Of a DNA stretch of 64,000 bases, positions 9,086 to 17,837 are shown piece after piece. The stretch lies in contig JAKALM010000009.1 of the NCBI GenBank assembly GCA_021824145.1, positions 1 to 64,000 on the forward strand, written 5' to 3'. How positions within the stretch are numbered: position 1 is the first letter of the stretch; each line of letters starts with the position of its first letter. The position numbers were made by a program, and so were the translations under genes. The DNA comes from Bacteroidota bacterium. GTDB lineage: Bacteria; Bacteroidota; Ignavibacteria; Ignavibacteriales; Ignavibacteriaceae. The notes beneath the pieces are model-generated. The model saw nothing but the letters and a program-made list of their open reading frames with translations, ran no database searches and was not told where the DNA came from.

Positions 9086-10995
9086 TATTTGTAACTCCTC
9101 TGAGCTAAATGTAAAAACTCAAATTCAAGTTGTTCTTTGTGAAGATTCCACTTGCCAACATTTTCGAATTGCCATGCTGCAACATAACGGTAATTTTCAT
9201 CATCACGTTTTGCTTCACCTTCTTCGGTTTGATATTCTTCTCTGAAATGTCCGCCGCATGATTCATTTCTATTCAAAGCATCAGTTGCCATTAATTCTCC
9301 AAGTTCAAGATAATCGGCAACTCTTCCGGCTCTTTCTAATGTTTGGTTTAAATCATTATCCTTACCAACTACATTTACATTTTTCCAGAACTCTTCTCGA
9401 AGTTCTTTTATTTCACCAATAACTTCTTTTAATCCTTTTTCATTTCTTGCCATACCGACTTTGTTCCACATTAATCTGCCAAGCTTTTTATGAATTTCAT
9501 CCACAGTTATCTTGCCTTTAATTGAAAGAAGCTTTTTAACTTGTTCTTTTACACCTTCTTCAGATTTCTTAAACTCATCATGAGTAACAGAAACCGGTGA
9601 AAATTTTGTAGTCGCTAAATAATCACCAATTGTGTATGGAATAACAAAATATCCGTCTGCTAAGCCTTGCATAAGAGCACTTGCACCTAGTCTATTTGCG
9701 CCGTGATCTGAAAAATTAGCTTCACCTAAAACAAATAATCCAGGAACTGTACTCATCAAATTATAATCCACCCACAAGCCGCCCATTGTATAATGAGGTG
9801 CGGGATAAATTTTCATAGGAACATCGTATGGATTTTCTCCGGTTATGTTTGCGTACATATCGAACAAATTTCCGTACTTTTCTTCGATCGATTTTTTACC
9901 AAGTCTTTTAATTGCTTCTGATAAATCAAGGTAAACTGCTTCACCACCGTTTACGCCTCTGCCCTCATCGCAAACTTCTTTTGCGCTTCTTGAAGAAATA
10001 TCTCGCGGAGATAAATTACCATAAGAAGGATACTTTCTCTCAAGATAATAATCTCTTTCATCTTCAGGAATTTGATTTGGCGGACGATGATCGCCTTTCT
10101 TTTTTGGTACCCAAACGCGTCCATCATTTCTTAAACTTTCACTCATCAAAGTAAGTTTTGATTGACTTTCACCATGAAGCGGCAAACAAGTCGGATGAAT
10201 TTGAGTGTAACATGGATTAGCAAAGAAAGCGCCTTTTTTATGTGCACGCCAAATTGCAGTTGCATTACTATTCATTGCGTTCGTAGAAAGGAAAAACACG
10301 TTTGAATATCCACCAGTTGCAAGAACAACTGCATGGCCTGAATATTTTTCAATCTCGCCGGTAAGTAAATTCCTAACAACAATTCCTCTTGCAGCGCCAT
10401 CAATAACAATCAGATCTAACATTTCTCTTCTATTAAACATTTGTACAGAGCCGTTGTTTATTTGTCTGCTCAAAGCACTGTATGCACCAAGCAAAAGCTG
10501 CTGGCCTGTTTGTCCTCTTGCGTAAAATGTTCTAGATACTTGTGCACCGCCAAAAGAACGGTTATCAAGCAAGCCGCCGTATTCTCTTGCAAATGGAACT
10601 CCTTGAGCTACACATTGATCAATTATATTTCCACTTACTTCGGCAAGACGATAAACATTTGCTTCGCGTGCACGGAAATCGCCGCCTTTTATTGTATCAT
10701 AAAATAATCTAAAAATTGAATCGCCGTCATTTTGATAATTCTTTGCAGCGTTAATTCCGCCTTGAGCTGCAATGCTATGAGCACGGCGCGGACTGTCATG
10801 AAAAGAAAATGCTTTTACTTTGTAGCCAAGTTCACCAAGAGTAGCTGCCGCAGACGCGCCTGCTAAACCTGTTCCAACAACAATTATTTCGTACTTTCTT
10901 TTGTTTGCAGGATTAACCAACTTCAAATTGAATTTGTGATTAGTCCACTTGCTTTCGATTGGACCTGCCGGTACCTTTGAATCTAATATTCCCAT
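9085..10995 (-). CDS. sdhA: Succinate dehydrogenase/fumarate reductase flavoprotein subunit
   Basis: FAD-carrying catalytic subunit of complex II, 636 residues, the length usual for the Bacteroidota/epsilon-type enzyme. Visible are the dinucleotide-binding [10 protein letters not shown] near residue 42, the FAD-attachment segment [16 protein letters not shown], the active-site region [11 protein letters not shown], the capping segment [12 protein letters not shown] and [13 protein letters not shown] near the C-terminal third. It lies between sdhC (three bases away) and sdhB (one-base overlap). Base composition is richer in G+C than in neighbouring hypothetical genes, as is also true of hppA, which probably reflects conservation or expression rather than transfer. 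Confidence 0.96.
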   Translation of the reverse strand: MGILDSKVPAGPIESKWTNHKFNLKLVNPANKRKYEIIVVGTGLAGASAAATLGELGYKVKAFSFHDSPRRAHSIAAQGGINAAKNYQNDGDSIFRLFYDTIKGGDFRAREANVYRLAEVSGNIIDQCVAQGVPFAREYGGLLDNRSFGGAQVSRTFYARGQTGQQLLLGAYSALSRQINNGSVQMFNRREMLDLIVIDGAARGIVVRNLLTGEIEKYSGHAVVLATGGYSNVFFLSTNAMNSNATAIWRAHKKGAFFANPCYTQIHPTCLPLHGESQSKLTLMSESLRNDGRVWVPKKKGDHRPPNQIPEDERDYYLERKYPSYGNLSPRDISSRSAKEVCDEGRGVNGGEAVYLDLSEAIKRLGKKSIEEKYGNLFDMYANITGENPYDVPMKIYPAPHYTMGGLWVDYNLMSTVPGLFVLGEANFSDHGANRLGASALMQGLADGYFVIPYTIGDYLATTKFSPVSVTHDEFKKSEEGVKEQVKKLLSIKGKITVDEIHKKLGRLMWNKVGMARNEKGLKEVIGEIKELREEFWKNVNVVGKDNDLNQTLERAGRVADYLELGELMATDALNRNESCGGHFREEYQTEEGEAKRDDENYRYVAAWQFENVGKWNLHKEQLEFEFLHLAQRSYK

Positions 10996-10998
10996 TTG

Positions 10999-11655
10999 TT
11001 ACCTCCCATGAAAATATAAAAAGTAAATTGGCAACGAAGCAAATCCTATCGCAATAAGCGTTGCGTAAATTGTACCAATTAATTGAATAAGAGAAAAATA
11101 TTTTTTGTGGTTCCATCCCATGGTTTGAAATGCACTTTGAAATCCATGATTCAAGTGAAATCCTAATAATAACATTGCAACAATATAAAACCATCCATAA
11201 ATGGGATCAGAAAATCTTCCTGAAACTAATTGATAAAGATTCAATTCCCCGCCTCCTGCATTATATGGATACCAAAAAGTAACTAAGTGAATAATGAGAA
11301 AAATAAAAACAACAACGCCGGTATGGATCATCGTTCTTGAAAATAAAGTGCTGTTTTTTGACTTTGCATTTATTGCATAATCAATTGGTTTGGATTTTTT
11401 GTTTTCCCACCAAACTCTAATACCATTAAAAATGTGTAATATAAATATTAGTGCTAGTAAAATTTCTATTATTCTAATCAAAGGTTTTACAATTTCTAAT
11501 GTGCCTGCATAAGAATTAAAAGCCTTCTCTCCGCCGTACAAAGATAAATTGCCAGCAAGATGAATAATCAAAAAAATTATAAGTAAAATTCCGGTAAAAG
11601 CCATAGTAAGCTTTTTACCAATCGAAGAATTTGTGAATTGCCAAAACCAACTCAT
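10999..11655 (-). CDS. sdhC: Succinate dehydrogenase cytochrome b558 subunit
   Basis: Membrane anchor of complex II, 218 residues with five hydrophobic segments. It belongs to the single-polypeptide, di-heme b558 type found in Bacteroidota, Bacillus and Wolinella relatives, so no separate SdhD is expected. Candidate heme-ligand histidines lie inside the helices, for example in IIHLAGNLSLYG, FILHIFNG, MIHTGVVVFIFLIIHL and GFHLNHGFQSA. It is the first gene of the sdhC-sdhA-sdhB operon and is followed at three bases by sdhA. A divergent 454-base region separates it from the cupredoxin gene. Confidence 0.93.
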   Translation of the reverse strand: MSWFWQFTNSSIGKKLTMAFTGILLIIFLIIHLAGNLSLYGGEKAFNSYAGTLEIVKPLIRIIEILLALIFILHIFNGIRVWWENKKSKPIDYAINAKSKNSTLFSRTMIHTGVVVFIFLIIHLVTFWYPYNAGGGELNLYQLVSGRFSDPIYGWFYIVAMLLLGFHLNHGFQSAFQTMGWNHKKYFSLIQLIGTIYATLIAIGFASLPIYFLYFHGR

Positions 11656-12109
11656 TGAGTTTCTCCTATTTTAATCTGCTTCTCAATAAAATTATTAATT
11701 GAATCGAAACTGCAGATAGTTGTTGTGCGGTTAAATTTTCCCCGAATATCAGATCGGTTAATTTTTAGAGCTAAATGATTCAACGAAACTAAACCAAAAA
11801 AATGAATTCATAAAAATTTTTCGCGTTAAACTTATCAAATATTGTTTATAAAATCAATTTAAAGAATTAAATGTTTTTTAATTTTAATTCAGAAATAAAA
11901 TTTTCATTATTTAGCTTTATAAAAAAAACTATTCAAAAGAAATCAATTTTTTATTTCAGTACTTTTTTAACAATCTATTTATAGCTTCAGTTTTAGTGCG
12001 ATAAAACATATTTAAGAATTTTTTGTTTTCATGTATATTCATGTTTTGTTATTATTACATACACTTCCAATAATGCGGATTTAGTAAATATTATTCGTTT
12101 GAGGTTTTT
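11656..12109. other. Divergent intergenic region between sdhC and a cupredoxin gene
   Basis: About 454 bases, very A/T rich, with no supported gene. It must hold the promoters of the sdh operon (minus) and of the cupredoxin gene (plus). I could not find a convincing -7/-33 pair, a sigma-54 motif or a strong palindrome, so individual promoters are not called. Confidence 0.5.
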
Positions 12110-12763
12110 ATGAAAAAATCTAGAATGTTGTTTGTTTCTCCGCTGCTGTTTTTATTCTCTTTGCTTGCTTATTCACAAACCACTCATATTGTTGATGTTT
12201 CAAACTTTCAGTTTACACCAGCCAACTTATCAGTTTCTGTAGGAGATACAGTTGAATGGATAAATCAAGGCGGCTTCCATAGTGTGGTTGCTGATAACAA
12301 CAGCTTTACAAGCGGAGCTGCATCTACTTCTGCATGGTCATATAAGTTTGTATTTAACACTGCCGGTAATTTTCCATATTATTGCTCAATTCATGGCGGC
12401 CCGAATGGACAAGGTATGTCCGGTTCAATTACAGTACAAAATACAACTGGAGTTTTACATAATAACTTAACTGCAAATAATTTTGAACTTAAACAGAATT
12501 ACCCAAACCCATTTAATCCTTCTACAAATATTTCTTTTTCTTTACCTGCGCCTGGACATGTTAAATTAGATTTATTCAATTTTTTAGGAAAAAAAATTGC
12601 AACGTTAATAAATATGGATGAAAGTAAAGGGATTTATAATTTTCAGTTTGAAGCTTCTTCAATAAATGGTGGATTGCCATCTGGAATTTATTTTTACCGG
12701 TTAGACGAAACAACTACAAAAGGAAATTTTACTCAAATAAAAAAAATGGTATTGCTGAAGTAA
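12110..12763 (+). CDS. Secreted plastocyanin-like blue-copper protein with T9SS sorting domain
   Basis: A 217-residue exported protein in three parts: a signal peptide (about 1-22), a cupredoxin domain (about 24-115) and a C-terminal type IX sorting domain (about 125-217). The type 1 copper ligands are visible as a His in GGFHSVV and the cluster YYCSIHGGPNGQGM, supplying Cys, His and Met. The tail begins ELKQNYPNPFNPSTNISF, the signature of type A sorting domains, and ends with KKMVLLK. It should be secreted across the outer membrane and act as an extracellular electron carrier or copper binder. TGAGG upstream of the ATG is the probable ribosome-binding site. The gene stands alone. Confidence 0.92.
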   Translation: MKKSRMLFVSPLLFLFSLLAYSQTTHIVDVSNFQFTPANLSVSVGDTVEWINQGGFHSVVADNNSFTSGAASTSAWSYKFVFNTAGNFPYYCSIHGGPNGQGMSGSITVQNTTGVLHNNLTANNFELKQNYPNPFNPSTNISFSLPAPGHVKLDLFNFLGKKIATLINMDESKGIYNFQFEASSINGGLPSGIYFYRLDETTTKGNFTQIKKMVLLK

Positions 12764-12938
12764 TGTTTGGCTTACCAATTTATTATTTAAGTTTTAAAAT
12801 AATTTTAATTTTTAATTTGAATAAATTGATATCCAAAATAGCAAACTATTGAATATTAATCAGTTTCAAGTCGTTTTTTCAATCAGTACTTTTATTAAAT
12901 TTTAGATGTACTTGAAATATATTTTAAACTCATTTCCT

Positions 12939-14441
12939 TTAGCTTTCAGAAGCATGTTTTAGTTTTTTTAGAAATATTAACACAAGCGATGCTGAGACAA
13001 CTGAAGTTATAATTAATAAAAGAAAGAATTGCCACAATTCCCAACTAACGTAAAATCTTCCTACAAAGCCAGCTAAATAGCTTCCGACTGCTTGCCCTGC
13101 AAACCAGCCTCCCATCATTGCACCTTTCATTCTTGGTGGTGCTACTTTATAAACGAAAGAAATTCCCATCGGACTTAGAAATAATTCAGCAACTGTAATT
13201 ACAAAGTAAGATGAAATTAACCAATATGGTGTTACTCGGCCAAAAATTGCTGTAGCAGCGTTATGAACTGAAGGTAGCCCTATTGAAGCAAACAACATTA
13301 TTGTAAAAGATAATGCTGTAATAAACATTCCTAATCCAATTTTTCCAGGAGAACTTGGTTCTTTCGATTTTTTATTTAGCCAGCCAAAGAATGCAATAAT
13401 TATCGGAGTTAAAAATAAAATGAATAAAGGATTAAATGATTGAAAACTTTCCGGTGAAATTGGGTTTTGATTTGGAAGGAAATCTAATTTAAGCAGCAAA
13501 ACAGCTATAGCAGCAAAAGAAATTATTCCACTCATTGTTCTTAGCTTAACAGATTCATTTTTTCTAAATGCAGTTGTTAAGAAAATTATCAATGCCAATA
13601 TGGATAAAAGCGAGAGTGGATCGAATAAAAGAAAAGTTAATTTATTTACTTGTGTTGCTGTATAATTTTTTGCAAACAAAGTCATCGTATAACCATTTTG
13701 ATAATAAGTCATCCAGAAAAAAATTATAATTGCAAAAATTATTAATAGTGCAGTAATCCTTTCTTTTTCTTGTTTCCTAGTTAATACAACTTCATTTGAT
13801 TGGACAGATTTATCTTTATCTCTGTAATCAGCGTACTTATAATGTTTTTTAAATGTTAAAAAAATTGCAATCCCAATCAACATTCCAACGGCGGATACAC
13901 CAAACGCTGCATTGTAGGCATGAGCTAAAGAAAAATGATAATGTTCAATCATAAAATTTTTAGTAGAAGATGCTGCTATGGGCGCAAGGAAAGCACCCAA
14001 GTTAATTCCCATATAAAATATATTATAAGCGGCATCCTTTTTAGATCCATCAACTTGAGTGTACAAATTTCCAACGATAACATAAGTGTTAGGTTTGAAA
14101 AGTCCATTTCCAATTGCAATTATAACTAATGCAGAAAACAGCAAAACTGGTTCTGTTGTTGGTATTGCAAGCAGAGAATATCCAACGAATGAGGTGATTG
14201 CGCCTAATAATATTGTTTTACCATATCCTAGTATTCTATCGCTAACCATTCCGCCAAATAATGGAAGGAAAAAAGTTGCGGCTATAAAAAGTCCATAAAT
14301 ATTTCCAACTGTTGCAGCATCCCAATGAAAGTTTTCTTGAAGATACAAAACAAAGATCGAAAGAACAGTATAGAACCCGAAACGCTCCCACATTTCTGTA
14401 AAGAAAAGTACATACAAACCTTTCGGATGGCCTTTGAACAT
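12939..14441 (-). CDS. POT/PTR family proton-coupled peptide transporter
   Basis: Inner-membrane symporter of 500 residues expected to import di- and tripeptides with protons. The family signature is at the very start: FFTEMWERFGFYT contains the ExxERF motif of helix 1. About 14 hydrophobic helices follow, the bacterial DtpA/YjdL-type arrangement, with the PTR2 segment FYMGINLGAF and GNGLFKPNTYVIVG. The start at 14441 is preferred over an ATG at 14486 because AAAGGAA lies just upstream of it and the protein then begins at the conserved N-terminus. It is divergent from the B12 riboswitch and shows no operon partner. Confidence 0.92.
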   Translation of the reverse strand: MFKGHPKGLYVLFFTEMWERFGFYTVLSIFVLYLQENFHWDAATVGNIYGLFIAATFFLPLFGGMVSDRILGYGKTILLGAITSFVGYSLLAIPTTEPVLLFSALVIIAIGNGLFKPNTYVIVGNLYTQVDGSKKDAAYNIFYMGINLGAFLAPIAASSTKNFMIEHYHFSLAHAYNAAFGVSAVGMLIGIAIFLTFKKHYKYADYRDKDKSVQSNEVVLTRKQEKERITALLIIFAIIIFFWMTYYQNGYTMTLFAKNYTATQVNKLTFLLFDPLSLLSILALIIFLTTAFRKNESVKLRTMSGIISFAAIAVLLLKLDFLPNQNPISPESFQSFNPLFILFLTPIIIAFFGWLNKKSKEPSSPGKIGLGMFITALSFTIMLFASIGLPSVHNAATAIFGRVTPYWLISSYFVITVAELFLSPMGISFVYKVAPPRMKGAMMGGWFAGQAVGSYLAGFVGRFYVSWELWQFFLLLIITSVVSASLVLIFLKKLKHASES

Positions 14442-14589
14442 TATTTTTTCCTTTAGAGTAGTATTAGAAATAAAATTTGGGCACAAAATAATATTTTGCT
14501 CAACAAGAAAGTAGTAGAAATTTTGATTTACTAAAGTTTATTGAATTGTGAAAAATATTTTTTATCTTGTTATAGTTCTTATAAACAAA

Positions 14590-14805
14590 TTTACGGTGTC
14601 CTAAAATTTTATAGGAAGAATAGAGAATCCGGTGACTTGCAAAAAAAATAATGAAAACAAGAATTCCGGAGCTGCCGCGCAACTGTAGTAAGCGTTAACT
14701 ATCAGCAATAACCACTGTCAAATTATTGATGGGAAGGTGCTGAAAGTTGCTTTAAGCCAGGAGACCTGCCGTAAATAATTTTAATCAACCTTCGCGGGTA
14801 AGGTT
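14590..14805 (+). ncRNA. Cobalamin (B12) riboswitch controlling btuB
   Basis: The conserved core can be read in order: GGTGTC at 14595-14600, GAATCCGGTG near 14625-14634, CCGGAGCTGCCGCGCAACTG at 14666-14685, CACTGT near 14713, GGGAAGGTGCTGAAAG near 14731, and the B12 box GCCAGGAGACCTGCC at 14756-14770. A hairpin AACCTT/AAGGTT at 14787-14805 has the loop CGCGGGT. Its CGCGG (14793-14797) is exactly complementary to CCGCG (14675-14679) in L5, the kissing loop that senses the ligand. High B12 should lower expression of the downstream genes. Confidence 0.95.
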
Positions 14806-14851
14806 AGGTTAGCAAAAATTCTTATTCATTTCTGCTTTCCTTATTTCCCAC

Positions 14852-14895
14852 GAAGTTACAGCCTTTTAATAAATTTATAATTTAGGAGTAACTTC
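14852..14895 (+). promoter_or_regulatory. Candidate SD-sequestering hairpin of the B12 riboswitch
   Basis: GAAGTTAC (14852-14859) is a perfect complement of GTAACTTC (14888-14895), which spans the end of the AGGAG ribosome-binding site (14884-14888) and the spacer before the ATG at 14897. This would hide the start site of btuB, so control is probably at translation. No poly-T terminator is seen between the aptamer and the gene. Confidence 0.55.
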
Positions 14896-14896
14896 T

Positions 14897-16840
14897 ATGG
14901 ACAAAAAAAAATTTTTATATATTTTTCTTGTTATCAACTTTATTGCTGCAAATATTTTTGCCCAAAATATTGATTCAACAAAAGTTTACAAAATGTCTGA
15001 AGTAGTTGTAACAGCAACAAAAATAAAAATTCCTGAAATTGAAACTGCTAGTTCTATAACTGTAATAGATTCAACTGAAATTTCCAGACAGGCGAACTCT
15101 AATATTTTTGATTTACTTCAAAACCAAGTTGGAATAACTTATGCTAGAGAAGGTGCGCCCGGTTCGCTTTCCTACATATACATTCGCGGCGCCAATCCAG
15201 GCGAAACATTAATATTAATTGATGGCGTAGATGTGAATATGCCGAATGATCCAGACAACACTTTTGATTTTGCAAACCTCCCTTCGGACAATATTGAAAG
15301 AATTGAAGTTCTTCGTGGCCCGCAAAGTACACTGTATGGTTCTAATGCTATGGCTGGAGTAATTAATATTATTACAAAACAAGGATTTGGGGCGCCTAAA
15401 TTTTTCTTGTCAGCAGAAGGCGGTTCATACAATTCATATAAAGGATTAGCTGGTATTAATGGCGGTAATGATTCTTTTAATTATTCAGCTACATTAAGTA
15501 GATTCAAGTCCGATGGATTTTCTTCTGCTTCTTCTAAATACGGTAACACTGAAAAAGACGGAACTTCAAATTATAATTTGTCCTCACGATTAGGTTTTAA
15601 TCTTCTGAAAGATTTTGATTTAAATCTTTTCATCAGATATTCGAAAGCTAATACTGCTCTCGATCAGCATGGAGGAGCTTTTGGCGATGATCCAACTTAT
15701 GTTTATAATACTGAAGAATATTCATATCGAGCAGAAGGAAATTTAAATTTATTTAAAGGGTTCTGGGATCAAACAATTGGTTTATCCTTTTTTAGAAACG
15801 TTCGCAAATACAGCTTTGATTCAACTTTAAATAATCCAGCTTCATCAAACAGCATTTATGATGGAAACAAAATTAAATTTGATTGGCAGAATAATCTTAA
15901 ATTTTCAAATTTTAATACGCTTACTTTCGGATTGGAATCAGAAACTGAAAAAGCAATTTCAGATTATTTTTATAATTCTTCAGCTTATGGAAGCTTTCAA
16001 AGCGTATTTCCTAATACAAGTTCAACATCAACTGGTATTTATATTCAAGATTTGATAAATCTACGCAATCAATTATTTACATCCGCTGGAATGAGATACG
16101 ATGTACACAACCGATTTGGATCTGTTATTACTTATCGTATAGCGCCGGCATTTGTAATTTGGGGAAGTGGAACAAAAATAAAAGCAACTTTTGGAACTGG
16201 ATTTAAATCTCCATCTTTGTTTTACCTTTTTGATCCGGTTTATGGAAATAAAGATTTGAAGCCAGAAAATAGTTTGGGCTGGGATGCAGGAGTTGAGCAA
16301 TATTTATTCAATCCTAATTTTATTTTAGGTTTAAATTATTTTTATAATCGATTTACAAACTTATTTGGATTTGATAATAACTTCAAAACTATAAATATTG
16401 ATAAAGCAGAAACTAATGGGTTTGAATTTTATTTTAAATCAATTCTGTTTACAAATTTAAATTTTAATTTTAATTATACTTATACAAACTCTAAAGATGA
16501 AAGTATTGGTTCGCCGGATAATGGATTGCCTTTACTTAGAATTCCTAAAAATAAATTTGGAATAAATATTAATTATTCATTTTCAGAAAAAACAAATTTG
16601 AATCTGGAATTAATTTCTGTTGGCACAAGAGACGATAAAGATTTTAATACTTATCCTGTTCAACGTGTTAGGTTGGATAAATATTCAGTTGTAAATTTAG
16701 CAGCCTCATATTTGATTACTGATCAAATAAAAATTTTTGGTAGAATTGATAATTTATTTAATACTTACTATGAAGAAATTCTTGGTTATGCTACACCAGG
16801 CTTATCAGAATATTTGGGTATAAACCTAACTGTTAAATAA
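14897..16840 (+). CDS. btuB: TonB-dependent outer-membrane cobalamin receptor, BtuB-like
   Basis: Outer-membrane receptor of 647 residues. After a signal peptide (about 1-22) comes a TonB-box region around MSEVVVTATK, then the plug domain (about 35-160) with IRGANPGETLILIDGVDVN and ERIEVLRGPQSTLYGSNAMAGVINIIT, then a beta-barrel rich in alternating aromatic strands ending in the typical C-terminal strand YLGINLTVK. The B12 riboswitch in its leader makes cobalamin the likely ligand. An AGGAG ribosome-binding site precedes the ATG. The small membrane-protein gene 88 bases downstream likely shares the transcript, and energy would come from one of the two ExbB-ExbD-TonB sets in the window. Confidence 0.93.
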   Translation: MDKKKFLYIFLVINFIAANIFAQNIDSTKVYKMSEVVVTATKIKIPEIETASSITVIDSTEISRQANSNIFDLLQNQVGITYAREGAPGSLSYIYIRGANPGETLILIDGVDVNMPNDPDNTFDFANLPSDNIERIEVLRGPQSTLYGSNAMAGVINIITKQGFGAPKFFLSAEGGSYNSYKGLAGINGGNDSFNYSATLSRFKSDGFSSASSKYGNTEKDGTSNYNLSSRLGFNLLKDFDLNLFIRYSKANTALDQHGGAFGDDPTYVYNTEEYSYRAEGNLNLFKGFWDQTIGLSFFRNVRKYSFDSTLNNPASSNSIYDGNKIKFDWQNNLKFSNFNTLTFGLESETEKAISDYFYNSSAYGSFQSVFPNTSSTSTGIYIQDLINLRNQLFTSAGMRYDVHNRFGSVITYRIAPAFVIWGSGTKIKATFGTGFKSPSLFYLFDPVYGNKDLKPENSLGWDAGVEQYLFNPNFILGLNYFYNRFTNLFGFDNNFKTINIDKAETNGFEFYFKSILFTNLNFNFNYTYTNSKDESIGSPDNGLPLLRIPKNKFGININYSFSEKTNLNLELISVGTRDDKDFNTYPVQRVRLDKYSVVNLAASYLITDQIKIFGRIDNLFNTYYEEILGYATPGLSEYLGINLTVK

Positions 16841-16928
16841 AATTGGACAAAAGAGAATTTGAAAACCCTTTTTAATTTATCTTAAATTTAATTAGTTTAG
16901 AATTATTATTTTGAATAAGGAGATTACA

Positions 16929-17459
16929 ATGGAAAAAAAATTTATTAATCCGAGATTATTAGTCATCATAGGAATGATTTTGGCCGGTGCATTATTGAGA
17001 TTGATTCCGCACTATCCAAATTTTACTCCAATTGCCGCGATGGCATTATTTGGAGGAGCTTATTTTAATAATAAAAAACTTGCCTTCGTCATTCCGTTTG
17101 CTGCAATGCTTTTATCTGATTTGTTTCTCGGATTTCATTCAACAATGCCGTTCGTCTATATTAGTTTTGCATTAATTGTAATGATCGGTTTTAACTTAAG
17201 AAATAATAAAAAAGTATTGAATATTGCCATCGCATCTCTTTCCTCTTCAATTTTGTTTTTTGTAATTACAAATTTTGCAGTTTGGGCTAGCGGTGGAATT
17301 TATCCGCTTAATGCTAGAGGATTAGTAGAATGTTTTACTATGGCAATTCCATTTTTCCAGAATAATGTTCTTGGCGATTTACTTTATACTGGAATATTCT
17401 TCTCTGTATTTGAGCTAGCAAGATTGAAATTCCCTGTGCTAACAAATGCACATGCATAA
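16929..17459 (+). CDS. Small membrane protein, DUF6580/ECF-S-like, in the B12 operon
   Basis: A 176-residue hydrophobic protein with about five membrane helices. The motif RLIPHYPNFTPIAAMALFGGAYF near the N-terminus and the overall size resemble the DUF6580-type putative transporters and, more loosely, ECF-transporter S components. An AAGGAG site fixes the ATG at 16929. It follows btuB under the same cobalamin riboswitch and is closed by its own terminator, so a role in moving cobalamin or a precursor across the inner membrane is a reasonable inference. No BtuC, BtuD or BtuF gene is nearby. The family name is from memory; direct evidence of substrate is only the riboswitch context. Confidence 0.72.
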   Translation: MEKKFINPRLLVIIGMILAGALLRLIPHYPNFTPIAAMALFGGAYFNNKKLAFVIPFAAMLLSDLFLGFHSTMPFVYISFALIVMIGFNLRNNKKVLNIAIASLSSSILFFVITNFAVWASGGIYPLNARGLVECFTMAIPFFQNNVLGDLLYTGIFFSVFELARLKFPVLTNAHA

Positions 17460-17489
17460 ATTAGAAAAATAAAAGTTTCAATTTACTTA

Positions 17490-17518
17490 AAAGGCGACTC
17501 ATTGAATCGCCTTTTTTA
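17490..17518 (+). terminator. Terminator of the btuB operon
   Basis: AAAGGCGA (17490-17497) pairs with TCGCCTTT (17507-17514) over a 9-base loop and leads into TTTTTT. Confidence 0.9.
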
Positions 17519-17795
17519 TTTAAATAAAAATAACTAAAAACATACTTGTCCTAATTTATTATGATGAAGTATTAAATTAAGTAATAAGTGAAAAATCATG
17601 TGGTGTTTTTAATAATTAAGAGAAATGAAATTACTTATATTAAACCAATTGGCGGCTAGTAATTTTTGTTTATAACTGCAAGACAAATTTTTCGTTAATT
17701 GATAAAACATCAATTAAGCAGATTTTTACTTAAAAAAGTTTTACCAAATAAGAAGCATACTTCAAAAGATTTTTATAATATGATAGGCAAATAAG
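17519..17795. other. Gene-free stretch with a perfect inverted repeat
   Basis: Between the btuB-operon terminator and the hppA terminator no gene is supported. TTAATTGAT (17695-17703) and ATCAATTAA (17709-17717) form a perfect 9-bp inverted repeat around AAAAC. It is A/T rich and could be an operator or a weak hairpin, or chance. Nothing else stands out. Confidence 0.4.
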
Positions 17796-17826
17796 AAGCC
17801 GCTCCTTATAGTATTGGGAGCGGCTT
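17796..17826 (-). terminator. Terminator of hppA
   Basis: AAGCCGCTCC (17796-17805) pairs with GGAGCGGCTT (17817-17826), a 10-bp GC-rich stem just after the hppA stop codon on the minus strand. The following T run is short (TTCTTATTTG). Confidence 0.8.
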
Positions 17827-17837
17827 AATTATTTTAA

